From NCBI RefSeq assembly GCF_021130785.1, contig NC_060212.1:143784001-143848000 (forward strand): a DNA stretch of 64,000 nucleotides, in the 5' to 3' direction. A program made the position numbers and the translations under genes. Below the pieces are notes generated by a model, which had not been told where the DNA came from, made no database searches, and worked only from the letters and a program-made list of their open reading frames with translations. Origin of the DNA: Homalodisca vitripennis. Taxonomy: Eukaryota > Arthropoda > Insecta > Hemiptera > Cicadellidae. Below, piece after piece: positions 24,801 through 36,800 of the stretch (within the stretch, counting starts at the first letter, position 1; the number at the start of each line of letters is the position of its first letter).

Positions 24801-27800
24801 GTAGTTCTGTCTCTCCATTGTGGAAAATGATGATAGAAAATCTCGTGACTAAAGCAATGATTAATATAATTGGGAAGAAAAAGGATACATCCTCAAGGTG
24901 ATCTTATGAATCAACTTCATAAGCAACTGGTGTCAAGTGTAGGATCAACCCGAATCATCACTGGTTGCAGTTGATGGTTGTCCACTAAAACGTCATCTTC
25001 AATGCTTACGCAACCTTCACAAAAACTTCTTTTTTTTCCTTCCTGAGGGAAAAGGGCGGTTTGTCCACGCGCTTAGTCCTAAAAGGACCTTTGCACCTCC
25101 CTTACTTTAATTTTGTGACCTCAAAGTCCGAGGCTTTTGCAAAAACCAATCAGATTTGAGGGCTCCAGTTCTCTGATATCCTTGGGGCTGAGGAGATATG
25201 CTTCCAGGTATCTTTTCCGAGTTTCTACGATGGCAGGACAATCTAACCAAATGTGGTCTGCTGACTCCTCCTCTCCACAGAGTCTACACTCGTTACTCTG
25301 ACTAAGGCCTACCTTCATAAGATGCTTCCTTAGAGGGCCATGTCCTGTCAACATTCCTAATATCAGTCTTATATCCTCCTTATTCTGGTCTAAGAGAGTT
25401 GTCCACCCTTTAATATAAGGAGAGATAATTCACAAAAACGTTAATGCCGCTCATAAAATTTGACTCTTCTTTATCACTTCGTCTTCGAAAGCAAGAATTA
25501 ATAACAACTCAAGGGTCTCACTAGGTGAATGGAAGCAAAACACTAAATTTAATCTGTCAGAATATTGTCAAAGTCAAATCATCTTTATTTACATAAACTT
25601 TAAGTTTAGTAATTGCGTCAACAAATAAAGGTTTAGTTGTCTTGTTGGTCTTAGGTCCTCCTTCCGTAGAATTTATTTAATGAGTAAAATGGTCGATTCA
25701 GTAGCCAGTTCTTGAGGGTTTGTCTGAAGTGTTTTCCGGTCCGTCATTTTCAAGTCTTCAGGAAGTGCGTTCCACATCTTGGCACCAGCATAGCTTGAAC
25801 TCTTTTCAGTTGCTGTGAGCCTATGGCGAGGCAGGCAGTAATCAGATGCATGTCTTGTGTTATATTGATGCATTTGTGCATGGGTCCTTGCTGCCTCTGG
25901 TGCTTTGATGTGAACATGCATCACAGCTTCTAGGATGTATAAATTTACAACAGTTAGTATTCTAAGTTGTTTGAAGGAATCCCTGCATGTTTCCCTGTAT
26001 TGAAGACTTCCCAGAATTCTTATAGCTCGTTTTTGCAGCACCAGTAACCTTTGTATGTTTCCTGCTGTGGTGCCTCCCCATACGATGATTCCATATCGGA
26101 GGTGTGTCTCAAGCAGCGCATAGTCGGCAACTTTTGCTGTAACTAAGTCACCTATGCTTTTCACTTGCCGTATTACATACAGTGCTGTGCTGATTTTTTT
26201 TTGCACACAGAATCAATGTGTGGAGTCCATGAGAGGTCATCGTCTATGGTTATACCTAAGTATTTAGTGGAAGTGACTTCTTCTAATTCAGTCAGCCTCC
26301 CTGTATCCTCTTTGTATTTTCCTAGTACTAACTGTTTTGTTTTTCTTTCATTGACAACCAATTCATTTCTATATTTGTTGGTTTCCTTGCCCAATTCACT
26401 TCCTGGGATGTGATTCCTGAGCTTGTTATTCCCCACCCATTATCATTCCAGGTTTTGAAGGTTAAGGAGCTGAAAGATTCCCCTCCTCTTTCTTTTTTCT
26501 GAATGAGGGTTGTGGATGTAGAAACTAAATTGCACTTCTTCTCACTGCTGATTATTTTGGTTCCAAAATCATTGGGATTGGGTATGAAAATGTACTACAT
26601 CACAATACACAGGAATGTTCCTGGAATTTGTAAAGTTTGTAAAATGTTTGATATCACTTACAATTTTATTTCTCAGTGTTTTAAAAACTGCCAACATTAA
26701 TTTTATTCTGAGGATTATTATAATATTTTATTATGTGTAATATAATAAAGTGCTAATTAAAATCTTATGCTTATGAAATATTACTTTGTTTTGTCAAAAA
26801 TGTGTTTGATGTTTTAATTAATTGTTTAATAATTCAAAGATGATTTAATAATATTGATTTATTTATTAATTGTTTTGAATAGATTGTAAACATAATAGCA
26901 TGGTAATCTTATGATCAAGGTTATATTTACATTTAATATGATGAAGGTGAGAGTACATAAATAGTTTTTCTTAAGGTCCCAATTCCAATACAATAATAAT
27001 TTTCTTTCTCTCTTAAAGTGTTAGAATAGGTAATGTAATTTTGGTATGGACATTACCAATTCATAACATTTCATCAAAGCAAAATGTTATAATAGTAATA
27101 GCATTTTGTAGTTGTTGACAAGTGACTTTTTCAACCAAATAAATTGATTAATGAATTACCTACTCAATACTAATACATAATTTCACGTTTCCAAGCAAAC
27201 TTTACTTAATTGTATAGCAACGTGGCGAATTCAAGTAACATGAAGACCTTTCAGATTGTGTATTAGTATTCACAACGGGTGTATAAAATGCAGCCTTTAT
27301 CTAAAGAAGTAGTTATTTTTAGCAACATATTTGGGGGTTTCCCATTAAAATTCACTATAGACTCAAAAGATAGGAAAAGAAAACTTAAATTTTCATTTTT
27401 TGTTTTCTTTTGGGGATTAGTCCTCATTACATTACAGACAATTCTGTCAGCCATTGGAGTGTACACGGACTTCAGCAAGAGAGTTGCTGATCAGCCCAAA
27501 TGGATGTTTAATGACAAGTCAGGCTTTGTGACACTTATAGACTTTCTCTCCTTTAATCTGACGTTGGTTGTTGTCTTCTTCAGCTGTGCCAGGAAATACC
27601 AGCATTTCGTCAGTGTCCTTCAGATCCTAGAACATGTTGATCAAAATCTTCACCAAAACGTACTAGAAGTGAAGGCTAAAGCAAAAGTGTCATTCATATT
27701 CATTGTCACTACAGGTTTATTTGTGTACAGTAGTCTTTTGGGTTACACAAAATTTGTTAAGTTAGATTACAAAGATTACATTAAATCAATTTTCTACGTT

Positions 27801-30800
27801 CTCCCACTGTCCAGTTGTTTTGCTCAAGTATCCATGTTCCTCCACTTCACCCAAGTCACACAAAGTGTTGCTACGAGGTTTGGTATTATCAATGCCAAGG
27901 TCAAAGAAGAAGTGATGAGGAACATGAGGCGACGAAAAATAAACAGTCAATGTCTCCCGAGTGTCAATGTCCCTCAAAGTGATAGAGGACTGTCATCCAT
28001 TTGGAAGATAAAGTCCCTTATGAAGACCTACTGGGAACTATGTGACGCTGTACACCAGGCCAACACCTTTTATGGAGATCAGCTGATGGTCATCTTCTTT
28101 AATTCGTTTGCCCATATCACAATCAGTCTGTACTACTTCTCCTACAGTGTAATCTACGAGGACACAATCATCACCGTTCTCATGGGAACTTGGTCCATTG
28201 CTCACGTTGCTTACCTGGTCCTGTTGGTCCATCCAAGCACACTGGTGACTAAACTGGCCGCTGAGACGGCACCAGTGATCTGTAAGTTGATCAACATGGA
28301 TTTGGATCCAGCGTTGGTGAAATGCCTTGAAGAATTTTTGCTGCAGTTAGGCAAACACAAACCAAGATTATCCGCACTTGGATTTTTCCACATTCACAAC
28401 TCTACCCTGACAGGAATGGCAGGTGCAGTGACTACCTATCTGGTTATACTGATCCAGTTCCTTCTATAAACATAGGAACTGGTATCTGGAAACATCGAAA
28501 AACTCAGAAGCTTGTGATGTTCTTGTGAGAATATTATGTTGTAGTTTTACATTATATATTGTGTTATTTTTAGTCACTGATTGTCCCTTAATATGAATTA
28601 AAAGATTAATGCACATATGCACAGTCAATTATGGACGAGGATGTGCTTTTGAAGGTGTACTTTGGATGCTTTCACAGTATCATCAGCTATGGAATTATCT
28701 TCTGGGGAAACAGTTCAATGGCGCAACGAATTTTTTTGATCCAGAAACGCATCATAAGAACTATCTGCAAAGTACCCTATCTAGCTCACTGTAGGGCACT
28801 CTTTGTACAGTTAAAGGTGCTAACATTGCCAGCCATCTATATTCTTGAATCCGCAATAATGGTAAGGAGGAAGCCTGAAATATTTATAAAAAATGACCAA
28901 GTACATCAATATGCTACAAAACATTTATGTCAGCCAAGTAACATCCAGCCTAGCAAGAAGTGGCCCAAGATTCATGTTTGGGAAAATATATAATAGAATC
29001 CCAGCTGAAATTAAAGTAATTGAAGATATTTCAAAATTCAAGACAGCCTTGAAGGAATACTTAATCCAAAGACCCTATTACTCAGTAGAGGAATATTTTA
29101 CTGAAGAATAGACACTACATGACATGACGACCATGGCGCAATTGCGCTACCAGTGGGAGATTATCAAGTATATAACAATATTTAACAATTTAAGTATAAA
29201 AAACTTATTGACTGGTAACATTGGTTGGCAAATCAGTACCATTAATTATTAGTGTCTCATGAAGTCTAAGTGAATGTTGAGTTTAGCTCGATTCTCTGCA
29301 TAGTGCAGTGTCTGAAATCTAACACATTTGAATCAACCCTTCCCACCATAGCTGTGTGATGTCTATATTTTGATTTATGTATTTGTAAGAAATTTAAATC
29401 GATCATAAAACATGATCTCCATCTCAGATACAAAGTAAAAAAGAAGTATTATTTCATGCTGAAGAACTGGAAATTAGTTCAACAGAGGGGTTTCCTAAAT
29501 ATAGTGTTCCTACTGTAGGATTAGCTCCCCGCATTCTGATTAATTGTAGCTTATGTAATTTCTGTTTTTGTCGGATTTGTGCATTTGTTATTATTATTGT
29601 ATTGTTGTTACTATTCATATACTCCGAGATCTTACTTACTAGGCTAATACAATCACTACTAAAGGTTACAGTAGTATTGTGTGGTGTGTCATTGAATATC
29701 TTGGCACTATGCCACTCTGTAGTCAAATTATTAGCGATTTGTTTTGTTGTTTTCATTTAATGTGTTATAAGTGTGTACAATATATTGTTTATTATACTGT
29801 AATGCCTAGTGACAAAAATAAAATCTCGAATCTTGATTAGTAATTTATTTAGCTCCTGAATATAACATTTTACCCACTTATAAAAGCTAAACTTAAAGCA
29901 CTTGAAATCTAATGCAGAATCTTAGTATAATAAGCATGTTCCCTTTGATGTATGTATTTGTAGAAACATAGAGTGATTGAATCACTGCAGTATTTTTGGA
30001 AAGAATATGGAAAACATTTATAGCTTCATAATGAATATTTAATATGTAAAAAACTACTAATTGGTCAACAGTACATGATTTGTGTTATTGTATCCAAATA
30101 TTTTATAAAACTTAAAGTTTCTGACTATAATATGGGTTTAAAATGTTTATAGGCAATTCCACACCAAAGTGTATGAATATGTTAATGTTCATGGATGGCT
30201 TTACATTCAAAAGGAATTTTAGTTAAAGATTTAGGTACAAAAACACATGAAAACACGCATACTAAGGGAGTGTTTGCTGCTATTAATTGACTAGTATAAA
30301 CACTTCACTCTGAAATTAAAAGAGAAATATACTTAAGATTTATAAAATGCTTGGAACATGCCATTTATACTCATAATCAATGGGAAGCTCATGTAACAGG
30401 CTTTGCTTAAGTTGCAAGCAAAGTTGCCAGTCTATATTCATTCTCGAGATACCCTGTAAACAAACAGACAATCAAACAAACAGACTTTTTCCAACTCCAT
30501 GTCAGACAGAAGACATTTTGCCAGCTATCTAAGTAATAGACTCAGCTAAATACTATTAAATGCATCATTATTGAAATCAGTCTTGTTTATGTAGAAAGAA
30601 TTGTTTCATGCCAAATTTGAAGTCAACAGATGATTCTTGAGATATCCTGTGGATAGTTAAGCTACGATAACTCCCAACCAAATCCCATAGAGAGCACCAC
30701 CATCAAACTCAATGTTGCTTATTTAAAAATTAAGTTATATACAAAATCTCAAGTCCATAGCTCAATTAATTCTTCAGATATTCAGCGTAAAATAGAGAGA

Positions 30801-33800
30801 CAGACAGACACATTTCTTTCACCACAATTTAATGTGAATTAATGTGTCTAATAAAAATAGTCTTTCTGGCTCAGCCAGAAGAAGTAGGTAGATGTTGTGA
30901 TTTTTTTGTCTCGAGGGAAAGAGACTGTTGCCTCTATATGTAATCCTAAAAGGACCTTTGCTCCTCTCTTTATTATGTTTACGCTCTCAAAATCTGAGAC
31001 TTTACAGAAACCAATCAAATTTGAGGACTCCTGTCCTCTGATATCCTTGGGGCTGAGAAGGTACGCCCCAATGATGTTTTTCATGCTTTTAGATATGGCA
31101 GGACAGTTTAGCCATATGTGTTCCACTGATTCTTCTTCTTCTCTGCAGAGTCTGCATTCATCAGTCTGACTAAGACCCACCTTCATCAGATGTTTCCTAA
31201 GACGGCCATGTTCTGCCAACATCCCTGATATTAATCTTATGCCCTTCTTACTTTGTTCTAGGAGAGCCGCCCACCCTTTAGCATAAGGAGAGATAAACAT
31301 TGTAGATAGTCATAGTCCAGGGGCCGTACTCCAATTTTAAGGATCTAATCCTCTTTTCCCAATTTTTTTACGAGAGCTTTGGTGTAGGAGAAAGCTACTC
31401 CATAGCCTGGCTCAGGCCCTACCTTAAGGGACTCTGTACCTATTTTGGCATCTGCTTTTACGTTTCCATGAATGCTCTTGTAGCCTGTTACCTAACCGAG
31501 TGTAACTCTTTTCTTCTTTACCAGTTCCACTAGAACATTCTTACATTCCCAGACTGCTTTAGAGTCAAACAAGCAGCCATCAAGTGCCGTTAGTGCAACC
31601 TGACAATCAGAGAGGATTAAGTATTCTGCCCCATTTGGCCTCACCTGTAAGTGTAACATATGAATTCCGCTTGGAAGACCGTGGCGTGTTTTTCCAGGGG
31701 TATTTCTGTTTACTCCTGGTCCATATATTCCTACTCCTGCTCAAGAGTCAAGACATTATCCATCTGTGTAAAACTTCTGAACTCCTTTAGTAGGGTAGGC
31801 CTTCTTATTTCTCCATGTTTCCCCATCTTCAATGGAGACTAGATTTGGTTTTTCAAAGGAGTATTTCTAAACTATACTTTTTGATATGTTATCATTGTTA
31901 TCATCTGATAGGTTATCATTTCAGCCTCAGGAAATTTTTAAGTAATTTTCATGTGCCCTTCTGAGGAGGTACGTTTAATCACCTTTTTACTCAGAAGCTT
32001 TATTGCACTTAAAATGGTTGTTGAAACGGCTGCTGTATTTGGACGAAATGGTGTACCGAGCTGACCAGCAAACTTAGCCAATATATTTATAAGATCGATT
32101 TTTGTACCTATCAACTTCTTTGGGCCTTTTTTTGGGAAAGCTATAGTTTTTTTCAAGGCAATAGACAATATTCTTTATTACGATTTCATCAAGAAATGTC
32201 ACAGCATAAAATTTTAAGTTACATTGATGTAAAAAAATACATAATGAAATAGAAATAAGATCTTCATTGTTCTGTATGGTCTCTCCAGGAAAAGAATTCA
32301 TTTAGGGTGTAAAAAGTTTTATCTAGCAGCCATCTCTGCAACATCCTCTTCATCAGCACAGGACCTCCAGCTTTCAAGTGGTATGGTAGCTTGTTGAGCA
32401 TCTTCACTCCTGCACACAACAGTTTTCTTTCATACATGGCTGTTCTGTGACCAGGTAGCACATAGGTTCCTGCATGTCTGGTATTATATTCATGCACATC
32501 ATTTTGTTAAGGGAATCTTTCGTCACACGGTACAGTACCAAATCCAAGATGTAGATGGAAATAACCATCAGGATGTTTAGGTTTTTGAAGACATCTCGAC
32601 AGCTCTGTCTTGGGCTATTCTAATTGCCCTTCTCTGCATTACCAGGACATGGTTGAGATTACCCTCAATGAACCCACCTTAGACAGAAATGCCATAGCGT
32701 ACATGGCTTTCAAACAATGCATGGTATGCTGTTCTAGTTGCTTCAGGGGTACTAGTTGCCTTAGTTTGTTTTATAACATACAGGGCTGACCTGAGTTTTA
32801 GGCAGAGCTTGTCTACTTGACTGTTCCAGGATATATTTTCATTTGATTTGGTCAGCTGGTGTAAGATTGGGCATTTCTGATACTGTAGCCTTTTTATTTC
32901 CAAATGACATTTGCTTGGTTTTACTTTCATTGAAAAGTAACTCATTTTTCATACAGTAATCTTCTGTCATATTGAAAGCAATAAAAGTGTTTACTTTAGT
33001 AATTGTTCCACGTTTCTGTTTGCTGTAAGCAGCACAATGTCATCTGTATACATTATCATCTTGCTGTACTAGTCTAGTTTTTCAGGAAAGTCATTAATGA
33101 ACAGCACAAACAGAATTGGTCCTAGCACTTAGCCTTGGGGAACTCCTCCGTTGGTTAGTAGTACTTCAGGTCTGGCAGTGTTTGTAAATCCTTTTGTTGT
33201 ATGTTTTATTTCTACCATTTGGCTATGTCCCTTTAAATATCTTGTGAACCATTTTAGTGCTGTCTGTTGGATTCCTAATTTTTGAAGTTAAGCCAGAATA
33301 AAATTATGTCTCAGGCAATCAAAAACCTTGCTTAGATCAAGATATAGGCTAGTGATAGTGTTGCTAGATTCTATATTCTCAGTAGTGTACTCAACAAGGT
33401 CTATTAATGTAGTTGTTGATTTTACAGTAACAAACCTGTATTGGCTGTTTGTCAATGATTGATTTTGACTAAGATGTTCCTGGAGTTTTATTTTTATAAT
33501 TATTTCAATAAGATTGGAGCCGGGTTATATAGCATAGTATATATATATAATTAACTTTGGGGCATAGAGGGGGGAGGGAGATTTGGCTCTGGGGATCATG
33601 TTCAGTGACGTTATGAACCCCAACATTTGTTCTATGTTTTTAGGTTATTGAACAAAATCTAACCTAAAAATATAATAAGCCATTTATGATTGCATGCAAA
33701 AATATACTGCACTTAGTTTAATTTTATAATGCAAACATAGTTTAAGTTTTCAAACTTTGACATAATGCCAGGTTATATTTTCAGGAGTTTAAACTTCACT

Positions 33801-36800
33801 CTGTGATTCTGGCCATGACAAGTCCAGAGTTAGAGGACCTGCTGTCGGACACCAGGGAGGTTGTGATTCCTGATGTCGAACCTGATGTCTTCAAACAGAT
33901 ACTGGAGTAAGTTTCTTGCTTGTTACAGATTATTGTTACAAATACACAAAGTAAATTTTAAAGTCCAGATTAACAGTTCATATTGAGCTGGTTTTGTATT
34001 TGAGGTTATAAGATCAAATAAAACCCTAAAGGCCTTTTCACACTGCAATATCCACAGCGTCCATGGATGTCCATGGACGCCGTGGACGTTCCATTTCACA
34101 CTGCATGTGGACATATTTGTAGTAGATGTGTCATTTCCCCCGTCTACTCTTACAAACGTCAGTCTTCGACAAAGAGATGATGTCTTCTGACGTTCCGTGG
34201 TGTAGTGATGGGTTTTGTGAAGACGTACCGTGACTTGATTGTAAAAGTAGCAGTAGTGACAAAGAAACAGTACTGTTGTACAGTCTTACAAATAGATCTA
34301 AATGGGTTCACCCAATAAACAAAAAACCAGAAAAGTTTGGTGAGTACCACCATTTAATACGCAATCTCAAGTTTGATGACGACAGGTTCAAGACCTATTT
34401 TAGATTCAATAAGGACGAGTTCGAAGAAGTTTTGTCAATTATTGATGAAGACATCTGGAAAAAGGATACAAACTACCGGAAAGTGATTAGTAGTCGAGAA
34501 CGCCTTGCCTTGTGGGTTGACTGCGCATGCGCGTCCACTCGGATGTTCCAAGCTGATCGCTCCGAGAGCGATCTATGTGGACGCGTCCAAGACGTCCTAG
34601 GACATACGTGGATGTCCATGTACGCCAGTTTGAATGGTTCCATTAAAATGCATGTTAAGCAATTTTTTTCATTCCCGTCCGTGGATGTCCATGGATGCCA
34701 GTGTGAAATGGCCTTAATCAGCTAGGACCGGCTTTTAAAGTTTATTCAGAAAAATGTCACAAAAAAAGGAAATGGTTGTTTTATGGAGAAATAGTTAAAA
34801 TCCTTATTAAAGTGTTATTTATTCATGCAATGAATTATATCTGAATGATAGTGAATAATATGGGTGATCTATGGAGTCTGGTTGCATAAAATGTACTGAT
34901 CGTTTGAACGTATCATTAATTAATAATCTTGTCACCTGGGAACTAAGGTAACTTACATTTTAACTTTACAAGAACGGAATTACTCATATCTCCAGAAAAA
35001 GCATAAATTTTGTACTGTGTCTTGCTCAATTTCGTATAAAAATAAATATAAAATTGTAAAAATAAGTGGCTAAAAAGTTTTAATGTGTAGATTTAAATCT
35101 CAAAAACTCCCAACTTCTGTTATAAAATAAACTGAATATTAACCACCATTTTTTATTTTATAATTACTGCCTTCTGATTTTGGTAGATTAAAACTTTGTT
35201 TATGTTACCTCAACATTTCTGAATTCATTAGTTTGTTTTAGTCATGACAGATATATAATCAATGACCTTAAGAAAACGCAAATCTCATTGCAAAGCAAAT
35301 TTTTGTAGTTTTCTCCATGACCTAATTTTATTTAGAGCTAAAAGAAATGTTAATATAAACGTTATTTCTAAATGATTTGTGTTATAAAACTTAATATAAA
35401 TCCAAATCAATATCTTCCACAGGTACATATATTTGGACTATGTAAACCTGTGGAGCGTGGAGAAGACACAAGCTCTTTACAGAGCCTCTGTAAAATTCAA
35501 GTTACCGCACCTGTGTGAGAAGGCAGTGGAGTACATGATGGCCAAAATGAATCTGGATAGTATATGGCCCATCTTTGATGCTGCCATTGCCACTGACGAC
35601 CAGATACTCACTGAAGAGTGCACTAAGGTTGGTACCCTTGTCAATCAAAACAGTTTGGTTAATACACCTCTTGTTAAGTAATAAAGTTGAGAATTTGGTG
35701 GAGTACATGATGGCCAAGATTAGTATAGTTCTAATCCATTTTATTTGTTGCCATTGCTATTCAGGACCAGATATTCATCTAACAGGGTGCTAAAATTACT
35801 ACCCTTCAGCCTAAATTATTGAAAATATTTATTCTTCAGTATCTTCAAGAAAAATTGAATATAACTTATCTGGTAATTCACTCACTCCTCCAGAAGGGTT
35901 CACTTCTGGCTGGTTTATGTAATCAAGTTAGTAATTGGGACCAGCAAAAACTGTGGCACATACAACTGGGCAACTACGTAATGTCCAGGAACGGTACATC
36001 ACTAACTGTAAATGTTCAGATATTGGGGTAGAAGGATTAATCAAAAAATCTAATTTTCTGCTGAGAATGACTGTAGGAATAGGTGGGGTTTTTGCAAGCC
36101 TATACATAGTGGAATACTATTCCGGTGCTCGGAGGAGAGCCGGCCTTCCACCAATGGCATCATCCTCTTCCAAGGTGACAGGACTGAGATGTAGTGTCCA
36201 CTATCCCCCCCTCCTCATGGTGGATGTAACAAGTAGAACATGACGTGGTGCCTACTCCAACCAGAATATCCTGTTCTTCTTGTAGTAGGAATCTGTGCAA
36301 TGATTGATTTCCACAGTTTTCCCGTCTTAAATGAATAAAAATACATACTAATTGCAATCAACTCTCAGATGTCCTATATAAATGAAATTTGGCAAACCTA
36401 TAGCTTTTAATAAAATCAATGTTAAAAAGTGGAAAAAAAACAACAAAAGTCCCACTTGTTTCCTGAAAACTAAACAAATTGTTAACAAAAAAAGTTATGG
36501 GTACAATTTTATATCTAGTTAGCTCATTTTCTGTTTCATCTACCCCCAGGCCAACTTGCCCTCTCATCTTTTTATAGCTAAATAAATAATGCTTTTCTGT
36601 GAAACAAATTTCCAGGAGAGCTGATTTCCTCAAGTCATACACATTTAAAAAACAAAGTGTATGTTAGATTGGGATACAGTACATCTTATTTTGTTTACGA
36701 AGTAATATGTGTTCTTGAAAGACTTTCATTTTGTATAATTATATCTACTTTTTATGTTTTGTTTGCTGGTCAGTTAATAAAATTTACCACTGTATTTAGG

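Noticed and set aside
29454..29756. 100-codon minus-strand frame
   Set aside because: It lies in what looks like the 3' UTR of a + strand LINE copy and has no recognisable domain.
34276..34725. 149-codon frame as a host gene
   Set aside because: It lies wholly inside a TAA-flanked element with matching ends, and its N-terminus is HARBI1-like; it is a transposase remnant.
35698..35793. Second copy of the VEYMMAK BTB segment as an extra exon
   Set aside because: Only about 20 bases match the real exon, and no splice sites frame it. It is a short local duplication.
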